Shown here: piece after piece, positions 33,676 through 44,813 of the stretch
Numbering within the stretch: the first letter of the stretch is position 1
Layout: every line of letters starts with the position of its first letter
Assembly: GCA_023101885.1 (NCBI GenBank)
Contig: JALPQD010000075.1
Coordinates: 2,720,930 to 2,784,929, forward strand
Source of the DNA: Typhlomys cinereus
Lineage: Eukaryota > Chordata > Mammalia > Rodentia > Platacanthomyidae
Length of the DNA stretch: 64,000 nucleotides
Reading direction: 5' to 3'
Translations under genes and position numbers: made by a program
The notes under the pieces: model-generated
The model's database searches: none
The model's input: the letters and a program-made list of their open reading frames with translations, nothing else
Told to the model about the DNA's origin: nothing

Positions 33676-34030
33676 GGACACAATCCTTTAGGACAGGGTA
33701 CGTGCCTTAAATCATAGTCATTATGCTTCATTGTCTCTCCCCCACATTGGATACCTGGCCTATCCTGGCTCACTGTCATTTCCAGTGACCTTGCGGAATG
33801 TGTGTTTCCTACTCTCTCAGCTCTAGTGTACTGGGCTTGAAGATTCTGGTTCACAGAGGGAGCATGCCTCGCCCCAGGGAACGTAAGAGACTCTCACGGA
33901 AAGCCACAGCAATGAGGCTATCACTTCGTTCTCCATGAAGGAAAACAGAGCCGTTCCCATACTGCCATGCTTTCCTCAGGAGTGGGCAGGACGGTGAGGG
34001 CATGTGTGTATTCAGCTAAGCCACCAGAAT
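33676..34030. other. Unassigned non-coding sequence
   Basis: Nothing recognisable. Confidence 0.4.
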
Positions 34031-34086
34031 AGCACTAAGCACTAAGCACTAAACTAAGTGGTGCTTAGTAAGCACTAAGCACTAAC
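34031..34086. repeat. Short direct repeats AGCACTA with an inverted copy
   Basis: Three AGCACTA units, then an inverted 'gtgcttagt', then two more AGCACTA units. It can form a small hairpin. Confidence 0.8.
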
Positions 34087-35574
34087 CTACACGCAGGTTT
34101 TGCTGAATATAGGTCATTTATAGCAACTATCTCCTGACAAAGATATGGTTATAAGGAGACCTGATTCCTCAAGGAAAGAGACTCGGATCTGTTGGTCTGA
34201 CAAGCCATCTAGTCTAGCACAAGGGTTTGGAGATGATAATGATTTGGAATAGAACAGATGGTAGGGAGGAGATCCTAAATAATATCATAAATGTTGATTC
34301 TCTATTGCCTTAGGACTAACTGGAGCGTCAGTGGCTGTCGTTTTTCTCATTAGATCACCCACCTTGAATAAGGGGTGATAAGGTAGATCTATGAAACACG
34401 GGTAGATCTGTGTGGGCCAAGGGCGTGGGCCGCAAGGCATCCATCCCGCCAGATCCCATCACTGACTTACGGGAGCCTCTCTAAATGCTTCTAAATGTTT
34501 TCATACATTGCAGCTTCCCACAGAGAACTTCTTTCCCTTATTTACAGGCATCATTTCATCGTGGCTCATACCAGACCCCCGCCCCCCCCAGAGTTCTAGG
34601 TATAATTGTACCCCCAACCCTCTCCAGATAGGATGCAGTAGGGAGTAGGGTGGATTAGGGAAGATGAAATCAACAATGCCTGTACACCTAGCTCACTGTT
34701 CAACTCATGCTGAGCTACCTTTGGATCCACCTGGAGCCAGAACTTCAACCTCCATTTATGTCATAATTTATGACAGTCAAAATTTATGACTCCCTTGCTT
34801 GGCCTTTTGCATTTTATTCTGCTTCTGTTAGCAGCTTCTCCTGGAAGCGCTTCCTTAATAAATCGCGTGCACACACATCCATGGCAACGCTTGTTCCCTA
34901 GCAGAAAATAAACTTTTAGTGGACAGATACTGTTTAGAAGGAAAATAAAGAAATTTACATCTCCCACAGTGTCTAACCCAGCATGAGATATACCTCCACG
35001 AGTCAATACAGTCTTCCGTTTAGATTTTTAAACTGTTGCCTGAGAATTTGAAGATTCCAGTCCTACATTACAGGCTGGAACATCTGTAAATTGTCAGTGA
35101 TGCATCGGCGTAAACCGTCGATCCAAGGTACTTTGGACAGCTTTAATTTCAAGCGCTCAATCCCTTTGTCAGACCATGTTCCAGACAGCACGTCCCAGTT
35201 GGGGTGGGGTATGTGTGCTTGGACGGCAGGCAGGATGATATCGGAGCCAAAAGGCAGCCCAAGAAGGAAATTTGAGCAATATAAAAAAGCAGGGACCTTG
35301 AAGTTAAGCAAGACTGCACCTCATATCCTGACTTCATCCCAGCCAGCTGCACGATGTCGGCTACCTTTCTGCTAAAACGAATGTACTAGCTTCGAGCTCA
35401 CAGAATTACAAACGAGATGCAGTGTACAAAGTGCTTGGCTCTTGGTCATGGAGTTTGGGGAGTTTCTGGAGCAAGGCAGGCCAGGGGGAGGAGGGCGGCC
35501 AGGCAGCAACAATGCTCAAGTGTTTCCCTGGGTTTAAATTTGCTGGGCGCTGTTTCCTCCCGGGGCACAGGACT
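34087..35574. other. Upstream flank of the CpG island, unassigned
   Basis: No repeat recognised. Contains a C run (34578-34590). 35417-35574 rises in GC toward the island and could hold distal promoter sequence. Confidence 0.4.
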
Positions 35575-35767
35575 GGAGGCTCCACGGGCGATGGAGCTCA
35601 CGTGGACCGGCAAGGAGGGAGACTGGCAAAAAATCAGGGAGCCCTGAGACCCTCGGTCGCCACGTGGCTCCCCGACCCTCCCCCACCGCCATCTCCGCCC
35701 GGCTGAACCAAGTAGGTGAAGGGTGGAAGCCGCGAGACCGCGCCGCGGAGGCGGACGCCCGCCGCCG

Positions 35768-35780
35768 GTCGCCTAGCAAC
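35768..35780 (+). promoter_or_regulatory. RFX X-box motif 1
   Basis: GTCGCC-T-AGCAAC fits the X-box consensus GTNRCC(N0-3)RGYAAC at every fixed position. RFX factors bind such sites in promoters of ciliary genes. It lies 58 bp before the proposed start codon, in the promoter window where functional X-boxes are found. Confidence 0.65.
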
Positions 35781-35831
35781 GCCGCCCCGCCCGGCCCGGC
35801 CTGGCGCGCCGGCGCCGGGAAGCAGGCCGCG

Positions 35832-35845
35832 GTTGCCATGGCAGC
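35832..35845 (+). promoter_or_regulatory. RFX X-box-like motif 2, overlapping the start codon
   Basis: GTTGCC-AT-GGCAGC differs by one base from the palindromic X-box GTTGCCATGGCAAC. The ATG of the proposed coding exon is at its centre, so the word may be conserved for either reason. Confidence 0.45.
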
Positions 35846-35879
35846 GCAGCCGCCGCGCCCGACGCCGCCGGCGCCTGCG
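35838..35879 (+). CDS. Probable first coding exon (14 codons) of an unidentified gene
   Basis: The frame reads MAAQPPRPTPPAPA and ends exactly at a consensus donor, CCTGCG|GTAAGC (GT at 35880-35881), leaving phase 0. The start has a strong Kozak context (G at -3, G at +4) inside a CpG island. An upstream in-frame ATG at 35664 would add 58 codons, but its context is weaker and the segment crosses the X-box, so I prefer 35838. The peptide is Pro/Ala-rich and presumably disordered; no domain can be recognised. X-boxes suggest a gene for a cilium, flagellum or basal-body component. No second exon is recognisable in the following 28 kb, so intron 1 would be very long. The transcription start is not visible; the 5' UTR would lie within about 35640-35837. 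Alternatives are an unrelated CpG-island transcript or a non-coding RNA. Confidence 0.5.
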
Positions 35880-36130
35880 GTAAGCGCGGGCCCGGGGGCC
35901 CAGTGTGGGCGGCCCGGCGGCGTCCTCGCGGGCTCCCGCCGGCCTCTCCAGCTCATCCTGTCCCTGGAGGACCCAAAGGGCCCCCCACGCGTGGCCGGGC
36001 TCCCCCTCCCCGCCGCCGCCGAGGGCCGCTCACGGCCTAGGAGACTTTCCAGTTGGTTTCACCCGGACCGAGCCGGCCACCTGGGCCGCGTTTAAAGGAC
36101 CCGGGGATGTGCACGCGCGCGCGCGCACGA

Positions 36131-37026
36131 CGCATGCTGCCTAAGGCCTTTCCTCCTCCTCTTCTCCTGAAAGATTTTATTTCTCGGAAAGACAATATGC
36201 AGAAAGCCGAAGAGCTTCTAAAATATGTCTTTGACATTAGTGTGCTCTTCCTTGCATTTAAAACTGAGGTCTGTCCATGTCTGGGAGGCTCGGCTGCGAG
36301 CTGGACCCGAATCTGCAATGATCTCTTCTTTCTCCTTCCACTGAGTTGCACCTGGAGAATCCAGTTGCAGGGCTTTAAATTTAAAGGTCTATCGCTCGAG
36401 CTGGTGCGATGGTCGCAGGGCCAGAGGACGCACTCGCAAGTACAAAGCTCATCAATCATTCTGGGCCTTGAGAGTATTTTTATCTGAGGCGGAGTCCGTC
36501 ACGTGCTTGTGATTTTAATCAAATTGGCAGGGGCTCTGAACAAGAAAAGCTTGCTATGTAATTCGAAGACAACATCAGGTACACCGCGAAAGCAGGCTCT
36601 TTTGGTCTTATTTGAATCAGAGCTTTCCATACGGAATATTCTGCATCTATTTTTCTCGATCGGCTGCAACTGAAAAATTTAAATCAAACCCTATTTCTTT
36701 ATATTCATTTTTATGGTAAATGTATCTTGGGTGAGATTATGCACATTCTTGATCAACAAGGAACGGGGCGCAGCAATCACGAATCGAGCACCTTGCTGAT
36801 TGAGCCACACTTGAACTTGGAGGCATGAACAGCTATAATCTTACAGTGAAATCCTCTATGGTGTATTTGAAAAGCGTGTTTACAGCTCACCTTTTTCCTC
36901 TCTAAAAGATCATTCACTCAGAAGGTTTTTATTTCTCACTTTGTGTCGGAGTATTTAATCTCTTCAAAAACTACTTTCATATACTTTTTAGTTTGTGATT
37001 TGGGGAAGCGATCAGATAAAATTGTA
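36131..37026 (+). other. Start of putative intron 1, unique AT-rich sequence
   Basis: No repeat seen. Words such as 'cttgtgattttaatcaaatt' and 'ttcatttttatggtaaatg' and the absence of SINEs suggest unique sequence, possibly intronic regulatory DNA. The opposed 140- and 144-codon frames at 36037-36487 overlap the island edge and are chance. Confidence 0.4.
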
Positions 37027-37192
37027 GGCAGCCAGGGTGATGCCTGCCTGCAATTCCAGCACTGAGAGACAGAGGCAGGAGGGGATGGCGGCAGCTGAAA
37101 TTCCAAGAGCAGCCTGGTCTACAGAGTAAGTTCCAGGCCAGCCAGGATTACATAGTGAGAGCATGTCTCAGAAGAAAAAAAAAAAGAAAAGT
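37027..37192 (+). repeat. B1 SINE
   Basis: 'cctgcaattccagcactgag', 'agcctggtctacagagtaag', 'ttccaggccagccaggatta' and a poly(A) tail: a clear B1 monomer. Confidence 0.9.
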
Positions 37193-37244
37193 AGCAGTAT
37201 TGATATATGAACGACAATATATGTATTATGTTTGTTTTGTATGT

Positions 37245-37372
37245 GTATTTTTTGAGACAGAGACATGTAGTCCAGGCTGGCCATGAACTTGCTTTATTGC
37301 CAAGGCTACCCTTGAATTCCTGAAACTCTCTTCTGTTTTCCATAGTGGTACACAGCCATGCCCAGCTATGGA
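37245..37372 (-). repeat. B1 SINE, antisense
   Basis: 'tttttgagacagagacatgt', 'agtccaggctggccatgaac' and 'cacagccatgcccagc' in reversed B1 order. It forms an inverted pair with the B1 just upstream. Confidence 0.8.
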
Positions 37373-37378
37373 GGAGGG

Positions 37379-37417
37379 TGTATGTGTGTGTGTGTGTCTC
37401 TGTGTGTGTGTGTGTCC
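37379..37417. repeat. GT-rich microsatellite
   Basis: Two GT runs separated by 'ctct'. Confidence 0.85.
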
Positions 37418-38800
37418 ATGTCCTTTCTCAGTCATTTTCTCCTGCCAATATTAAAACAGAACCTTATAATTTGCGTGATGGAAAAGAAAAGATAAATTAT
37501 GAAAGTGAAAGCAAGAGGCTGAAAATAATAGTTTCATGTTTAACACTGGTATGGGGGGATGGGACTATGAAACTGTATATATTTAATGAATCTTTTTGTA
37601 CAAAAGGCATCTCATTGAATTAATCTGCTTCAGATTCAGAGACTTAAATGTACCATAACAGATGTAACACATTACATTTCGTAAGTAAATTAACACTTGT
37701 CGACACTGACGTTTCTTCCTTCCCTGATCTTCAGAGTCTTTCATTCACTCATTCATTCGTTCATTTTCCTACAGTTCTTTTTCCACCAAGGTTATTCCTC
37801 AGTATAAGCCCAGAACAACTTCACTGCAGGATATTGGAAAGGTTCCACAAGTGTTTGGTAAATCAAACTGCTCAGATCAGCTTTTCAACTTCTTGGGTTG
37901 ATTTTTTTTTTTTTTTTTTTTTTCTAGCTAGAAGTTGACTTGAACACATGAGTGAGTCCAACCATCCGTCCTCTCCCTTTCCTGACGACTTTGGAGAGTT
38001 GCGCAGACACCCAGAGTGGCTCACAGAGTGTGTCCTCCTTCAGTAGTAACACTGGAATGTGGAGGACCTCGCTGGATTTTCCACACAATTTCCTGATGTG
38101 GAAATGGTCTCCAGGCAGCTGTGCCCCGACTCCTGTTCGTTTCCAAGAGTCCAAGGTTTTGGCCTTATCATTTATGGTTATTGTTTCCTCGGGAACCTAA
38201 TATTTATCAAACACTGGAGCTGTTTGCATGTTCACCTTTCCTCCTTTTCAAATCACCAGTGACCTTCTGCATCCAACACCTTCCCCTTCTTAGAGACTGC
38301 CCGCCTCTTATCTACTTCTGCATTAAACTCGGTTTACAGCTTTATCTGGACTGCTTTCATCTGGTAGAGGCTTATCATAATGCAGGCTGTTTAACCTTTC
38401 TCCATTTTCCCCAGATTTCTCTACTTTTGTTCATTTGCTTATCTGCCTTCATCCTGCTTTAAGGATTTATGCTTCTGGTGTCACTACTCATACAACGCAA
38501 TGAAATAAACCCACATGCTTCATTCTGTTACCCCAGAATTAGTTGCATTGCTACAAAATGTGGCATCTTCCTGTTTAGCTCATAGCTAGTTTTCCTGATC
38601 TCGGTAAAATACCAGTGTTTCTTTTGCTAGAACCTTCTCTCTTCTCCTCAAACACTTCTTCCTGTCAAGCTGCAAGGCTTTTTAGATTCTCTCTGCTCAT
38701 TGTCTTTGAGGAGGCATTTAGTGTAAGACTTAGTAAGACTCTGGATTCGAGTTCTGATTACTTACTACCTGCATGACTCCAATCATTTTTTTTATAAAAA
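37418..38800. other. Unassigned, with T22 tract
   Basis: T run at 37902-37923. A MIR-like patch may occur at 38738-38790 ('ctggattcgagttctgatta'). The rest is unassigned. The 113-codon plus frame (38121-38462) is unsupported. Confidence 0.4.
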
Positions 38801-39175
38801 AACTGTTTAAATTGGACCTTCTTTACTATAATGAAATGCCTAGCATAAGCAACTTAAAGGAAGAAATTATTTAGTCCATGGTCAACTGACTCCATTGCTT
38901 TAAAACCCAAAGTGAGGCAGATCATCACGGCAGATGTGTCTGGTAGAATCAAACTGTTTAGAAGTCAGGAAGAAATCCCAATGACCTACTTCATTCAATC
39001 GGGTCCCACCTGCCGCTACTGCTATCAGATTTTTAATCCATTGGTGGATTAACCCAAGTCAGAACCTTTCTGAGCCAGTCATTTCCCAAAAGCCAACCAC
39101 TAAGCACTGCTACACTGGGAACCCACCCTCGGACACATGAGCCCTTATATCCAGCAAAGGCATTCTGAAGGACTA
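38801..39175 (-). repeat. Degenerate MaLR-like LTR, antisense
   Basis: 'taagcaacttaaaggaagaa' near the start and 'gggaacccaccctcggacac' near the end are in the order seen in reversed MaLR LTRs. Strongly diverged. Confidence 0.35.
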
Positions 39176-39249
39176 AAGGAGATAATTCTTGTAAAGTATG
39201 TGACCTGTGGGCAGCATGTCAGCAGTGACCGTCATGATCAATATCAATC

Positions 39250-39470
39250 TTGAAACATTGGGCCAGAGAAATTGTTCCATTGGGTCAATATACTTGCCAC
39301 AAAAGCTTGGTGGGCTGGGTTTGCTCCCCAGAGTCTACACAGTCAAAGGAGAACCAACTCCCAAAAGTTGTCCACATGCAAACAATAGCATATGTCCACC
39401 TACAATCACACGGGTGAAATATAAATGAAGAAAATAAATTTAAAAAATTAAAAAAGAAAACATGTTCACA
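39250..39470 (+). repeat. tRNA-derived SINE (B3-like), degenerate
   Basis: 'ttgttccattgggtcaatat', 'gggtttgctccccag', 'caaaagttgtccacatgcaa' and an end 'gaagaaaataaatttaaaaa' fit a B3-like copy. Confidence 0.6.
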
Positions 39471-39471
39471 A

Positions 39472-39590
39472 TTAGGCATAGTGGTGCACCCTTATAATCT
39501 CAACACTGGCAACCTTAGGCAGGAGGATCTGAGGCCAGCCTGGGCTACATAGTGAGGCCATGTCTCAAAGCACAGAAAACAAAAACTATG
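39472..39590 (+). repeat. B1 SINE
   Basis: 'aggcatagtggtgcaccctt', 'gccagcctgggctacatagt' and 'gaggccatgtctcaaagc' are diagnostic. Confidence 0.8.
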
Positions 39591-40034
39591 TCCCAATTAA
39601 CCTGCCCTGAATGAGTGTGTTAGATTATCCGCGAATGAGTGGAATCACAACAGGACAAAATGCAAACACTTTGAAGAAGGAGGAAAGAGGTTTGAGGAGA
39701 AAGGGGAAGTCCAAACATGGACCAGTGGCTGGTGGGAGGGAACACAGATGTCTTGGAACATTAAAACTCAAAATGGGCTTAGGAGTCAAAGATGGTGAGG
39801 TAGAATGGAAAAAATAGAGCTGATCGCAGAATATATAAATAAGATGCACTCAGCCAAAGCCATGAGAGAAATGATTTTTAAATATATGTGAGGACTGTGA
39901 AGTCTACCATGGAGAATTGCTGTGAATTCAGAGGACTTAGGACCTGGATGGGAAGATAACTGTTCAGTTGGGGATTCCCTGAAACTGGAATCTACTCTAG
40001 AGAGTTGAAGCAAACAGAACTGTGTTAGAGATGA
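39591..40034. other. Unassigned non-coding sequence
   Basis: Nothing recognisable. Confidence 0.4.
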
Positions 40035-40645
40035 CCAATGGCTGCCAAGCTTGTTTGGGGATTCAGGAAAGACTCTGGATTGAGCTTCAGGAACGATGCA
40101 AACTACTGGTCACTGAAGGAACAGCCTTCTTTGTGCAGCAGAAAGCTGTGGACCTGTCACTGTAGCTGCTGGTCTGGAAACAAAGCCTCACAGCCGTGGT
40201 CAAGAATCTGCCCCCTGGACGGCCCCTTGAGGCGGGGTCTGTGTGGTGACACTGCGGATGGCCACCAGCAGACGCCGCGCTCACACCCAGGACGGCCTCC
40301 TGTGGGCTGGGCTCTGACTTCGCAACTATGGATGACCTGTGGGTGGGCTGCACGTGCTCCCACGGTGGACGCCCCCCTGGGGGTCAGGCCCCATGCGCTC
40401 ACACCACAGATGACCTCACTTGCAGGGCTGGAAGCTGAATCCTAACAATACAGGTGTCCTAAATGTATTTCATCTTACTACTCATATATTATTTTATATT
40501 ATAGTCTTTCCTGTTTATGGGGAAAAGGATACAAAGGTGGGAAGGGAACATGTTGATGGCATGTCCGGGGGAGCAGGAGCAGGTGGACACGATCAAAGGG
40601 CATTTTGTACATGCATGAAATTTTAAATAAAGAAAAATGAATTTA
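40035..40645 (+). repeat. Probable L1 3' end with a GC-rich block
   Basis: The end has 'acgatcaaagggcattttgt', 'acatgcatgaaattttaaat', 'aaagaaaaatg', the usual L1 3' terminus. The G-rich 'gtgggaagggaac' precedes it. The part 40150-40440 is unusually GC-rich with two imperfect repeats of a 'cgctcacacc...gatgacct' unit, and may be part of the 3' UTR or a separate sequence. Confidence 0.5.
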
Positions 40646-41525
40646 TTTTTAAAGCGGGGAAAAATGTAAGTCCTCAATACTATACCAATGCATTTGCCAG
40701 ATTATCAGAGGGAAGACCACCACTTCTCAGAGCCATCTCTAGGTGTTGCCTATTTTTAACTTTACCTAACCACAAGTTAGCCTTATAACCTATGGACTAA
40801 AAGGTACTGAACCACGACCAACAATCCCTTTACAGACAAGGAGAAAATATAAGAAGGAAAGTGACTAATACATGTCACTAATACATAAAACACAAGAAAA
40901 AAAGTCCGAGTAGCTACTATAGTGTCCGTTTCTGCTGTCAGTTGAATCTGAGTTTGGTGTCATGACTTCTTCCTCCTGTCTTCTCCATGTAGCCCGGGTC
41001 CCTGGGCAGTTTGTCAGAGGCCCAGACGTCATGGTGAAACTGACCTAAACACCTTTGTTCCGGAGGCCTCTATGGTGCCCGAAGCCTTCTCTAACTTTCG
41101 CCCCTGTGCTGCAGTAGCAAAAGGCATCCAGAGGACCGACTGACCCTTAGCCAACTTAACCATTTCTCGTATGAAGAGCAGCCACAAGGAGCCTAATGAT
41201 GCCAAGCAGTCTCGGCTTCCAGCCTAGTGAAGCCCAAAAGGAACACCACTCCCCCGAGCCCACCAGCCTCTAAGTCAACCCAGAGTGCCACATGATTTAG
41301 ATTTAAACATCAAAACATTTAGGGTCGAATCTGTCACTTTTATATTTTCTGCCAAGAAAGAATCTATTCACATTTAAAAAAAATTTTTTTTGCTTGAATA
41401 TTTAGTATCTTAATTAAATTGGTCCATTGTTCTGAACTAAAATTATAATTGATTTATGCTTGTGATTTCTACATTGAAATGTCCCCCACATTTGTGCAAA
41501 GCATTGGAACACTTTAGAGGATCTA
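40646..41525. other. Unassigned non-coding sequence
   Basis: AT-rich at 41330-41460. No repeat recognised. Confidence 0.4.
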
Positions 41526-42095
41526 ATGGCTGCTGAGCTGGCCCAGCGGATAAAAAGCGCTGCCATCTGTTATAGTTCCTCTTTCTGCTGCTGTGAGTCA
41601 ACATTCAGACGCAAGCAACTTTAGGGAAGAAAGGGAGATTCATTCGACTTACAGTTCCAGAGGGGAGATACAGCCCATTATGGAGGAAAAGGTATGGCAG
41701 TGTCAGAAACTGGCGGCTTGGGCCACTGCAGATCTCATCATGGACGTTGAGACTAAGCAGCTGACTGCTAGAACAGATGCTAGAAAAGCGGGGCAGGGCT
41801 AACCAACCTCAAGGTTTCATCCACACACACACATGCCTTCCTCCAGCAAGACTCCACCTCCTAAAGGTGCCATGACCTTCCTAAACATTAACAACAGCTA
41901 AAAATGCAAACACATCAATCTGTGGGAGACAGCTCACACGCAAACTCATGACACTATACAAGCCTGTCAGCCTGAGTCCAATCCCTAGAAGGAGAGATCC
42001 GACTCCACAATGTCATCCCTCTGACGTCCACGTGCACACTGGGGTGCAATGTGCCCCTCCCACACAAATGACATCATGTAATTTTCAAAAAAGTG
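41526..42095 (+). repeat. tRNA-derived SINE split by an LTR insertion
   Basis: Left part 41526-41567 has the head 'gctggcccagcggataaaaa'. Right part 41954-42095 continues with 'agcctgagtccaatccctag' (B-box) and the 3' body. The two parts are collinear, so the LTR between them is younger. Confidence 0.75.
41568..41953 (-). repeat. ERVL/MaLR-like LTR, antisense, nested in a SINE
   Basis: Starts 'tgttatagttcctctttctg', ends 'cgcaaactcatgaca'. Internal 'cttacagttccagaggggag' and 'ccttcctccagcaagactcc' are shared with the other copies. Confidence 0.8.
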
Positions 42096-42868
42096 AACTG
42101 AAAAGAACACAGGCCCAAAATTATAGTTATAAATTAGATGTATATGTTACAGGATTCAACGTGGCTTATTAGATTTACGAAAATAATACAAACACTTGGG
42201 AAATCTTCTGTTAGGACAGGCACGAGTTATGTGCAAAGGAAATCTAATATTTCAAATATATAAATGTAGTTTAAAATGTTTAAGGGAGTTTTAACTAGGT
42301 TTATAAAAGCCTCCTCGCAAGTGACTGTCAAAATTTGCTTGCTTTACAAAGAATAATGAGACATGTAAGCTGACTCTAAGACAGGGATGGCAGGCAGTAC
42401 ACATGTCAGGCGTTGTGGGCTGCGTGGTAACTATTCAGTCATGACAGTATATAAATGAACGGCTGTGTCCCAGAGAAACTTTATTTGTACCAAAGGGCAG
42501 CCAGATATGGGGCACATGCTAGAGTTCGCCCACCTCGGACCTGAAAGCATGAAGATTTTTAAATTTATGTTTTTAATTTATAACTCCAGTGTGTTAAGTG
42601 CTTGTTATAATAAAGCTAATATAGCCATTGAATAATCTTTGCTACTCACAGAAACCGTTCTCAAAGGTATCTGAAAACTCTGATTTAAATGACACGGCTT
42701 TGGAGACAAAGAAGTGAGTTCTGAAACGGAAGACCTGGTTCAGTGAATGCCCGGTTCTCCACAAGTCACCCCATTGTTGGGGAGGGCGAGGATTTAATCT
42801 CTGATCTTTGTAAAGAGAAAAATAGAATTGAAACTGCACTTGTAGGCCAGCTCTTGTCTTGCAGTCAT

Positions 42869-42871
<3 letters not shown>
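42096..42871. other. Unassigned non-coding sequence
   Basis: AT-rich in places. Nothing recognisable. Confidence 0.4.

Positions 42872-42913
<42 letters not shown>
42872..42913. repeat. (GA)n microsatellite
   Basis: About twenty GA units. The minus frame over it reads SLSLSL. Confidence 0.95.
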
Positions 42914-42914
<1 letters not shown>

Positions 42915-43674
42915 AGGTATAACCTCAAAGTCTACCACTCCCAGTGAATTGCTTCCTTCAGCAAGTCTCTACTTTCCCAAGCACCACAGTCCCTGAAATA
43001 TTCAAATGAGACATTACATAAAAATGTACACTGAAACTAGAAAGCCTCTTTCAAAAATAAAAGTGTTACTATCACAACCCAAATATAAATGCCTTTGCAC
43101 AAATGCTGGTCCACAAAAACGTGACACAGAGTTTTTCTAATTATTCTTTTATTGCTTCATACGTGTGCACAGTGAATTTATGATTGTTTCATGTCTTATT
43201 CGCCAGCCAGTCTTCTCTCTTCTTCCCTGTCAGTCTCCCTCTTATAATCTCATTTTTGTTTGGTTTTGGGTTTTTTGCTTTGCTTTGTTTTTTGCGTGAG
43301 TGGTTCACTGGAGTGTGTGGGTAGACCACTAAGGAAAGCATACCCCCCTACCGTCAGGGTTAACGTTCATCAGTCTCTCAGGGAAGCGGGGGCCACTTGA
43401 GTTCTCTGTTCTTTCACAGTGACATGGTGATAGGACGAATCCCCTGCAGGGCTTCTGGAGTCATGGGAATGTTTGGATAACTTTTTAATTATATTTATCG
43501 TTTACCTCATTGTCTTGGTGGTAATCCATACAGAATGTTTCACCAGTCAGAATTTAAGCTGGTAAAATGTTCAAAAACGTGTGTCCTTAACATTAGAGAT
43601 ATTAACCTAAGCATTTTATAATTTTAGTAAGTTCAATTTCTTTCCCAATTTTTAAGACTTGATGCATAAGGGGT
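42914..43674. other. Unassigned; degenerate LTR-like text near 42920-43030
   Basis: 'ttgcttccttcagcaagtct' resembles the reversed LTR family, too short to place. 43140-43260 resembles the pyrimidine-rich reversed L1 3' UTR. Neither is firm. Confidence 0.3.
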
Positions 43675-43862
43675 TCTTTTTTTGTGTGTGTGTGTCATAG
43701 TCTATGGCATGGTTTTAGAATTAAGAGTTTTAGAAACTCATTCTAAACCATGTTTAGAAGTTAGTTCTCTCCTTCTACTATGTGAGTTTCCAGGGATCGA
43801 ACTCTGGTGGTCAGGTTTGCAGGCAAGCACCTTACCTGCTCAGTCATTTCACTGACCCTCCC
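43675..43862 (-). repeat. tRNA-derived SINE (B3-like), antisense
   Basis: Short GT run, 'tctccttctactatgtgagt', reversed B-box 'gggatcgaactctgg', reversed head 'ctcagtcatttcactgaccc'. Confidence 0.75.
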
Positions 43863-44642
43863 TAAGGGTTTACAAATGAGATCACCGAGGATACATGCAG
43901 AGACTTAACACACGTTTAGAATCATGTTCACGATTCAATTATGTTATAAACATGTAATGAAGATGTAGGACCTGGTCAGCTTGCAAGTTCTGAACCTTAC
44001 AGAAATAATTTACCACAGGAAAAGGTGCCTATATAGCAACTTACAGCTGAAAACACATGTCACTGTCTGCTACAGAGAACAATTTGGAATCACATGCAAA
44101 AAACAAAGATCACCCATTCTTTTGGGTTCTGTATTTTTCTCATTTGTACTATAATTCCTCTGCAGGTTTCCAGAGATATCCTGCTAGAAGAAAGGGGTAA
44201 GTAGATCAATGTGCGCATTCTTTTTCATTGTCTATCCATTGAGGGTTTGTCTATGTAGTTTGCTACTTTATTTTATTGAGTCTAATCAGCTTCATAAGAA
44301 ACACCACCGTGGAGGAAGATTGTCTAAGGTGTAGATTTTCATGCTGGTATTGGAAACATTAATAGAAATTAAATATGAAAATCCCAACATGCTGAGATAA
44401 ATTTACAACTGCAAAATACAATTTCCTTTCAGGTCTTTTCAAACCTGGAGGGTTGAGAATGGCTGGTTAAACACAAATAATATTTATGTCGTTTTGATAG
44501 CATCAGGGGGAAAAAAGAACTTATTTTCACTCTTCCTATTTCTCTTAATCTCATTACACCATTACAGCACAAACCACTGAACAGGGCTTTCCTGGATTCC
44601 AGGATCAGGGAACTCCCAGGCACTTGTATGACTAGCGTGGGG
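43863..44642. other. Unassigned, mostly unique sequence
   Basis: Nothing recognisable. Confidence 0.4.
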
Positions 44643-44764
44643 TTACATGGAGTTTGAATACTTGGTTCCCAGCTGGCTGTGCGGCTTGGGAAGTTATGGT
44701 TCCTTTAGGAAGTGGAGACTTGCTGAAGGAAGTGAGTCATTGGGAGCGGTGGATCTTAAGGTTT

Positions 44765-44813
<49 letters not shown>

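Larger units (their letters stand above)
35575..36130 (+). promoter_or_regulatory. CpG island promoter
   Basis: The only stretch in the window with dense CpG and high GC, strongest at 35700-36030. It contains two CACGTG E-boxes (35599-35604, 35661-35666), a CCGCCAT word typical of YY1 sites ('caccgccatctccgcc'), two X-box-like sites and a start codon with donor. No TATA box is visible, as usual for CpG-island promoters. Direction is inferred from the exon on the plus strand. A divergent minus transcript cannot be excluded. Confidence 0.85.

Noticed and set aside
35534..35956. 140-codon minus frame across the CpG island
   Set aside because: GC-rich DNA gives long open frames on all strands. 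The plus exon has a better start and donor, though a divergent transcript is possible.
35664..36095. Whole 143-codon plus frame as one exon
   Set aside because: The frame passes a consensus donor at 35880; continuing codons look like GC-rich intron.
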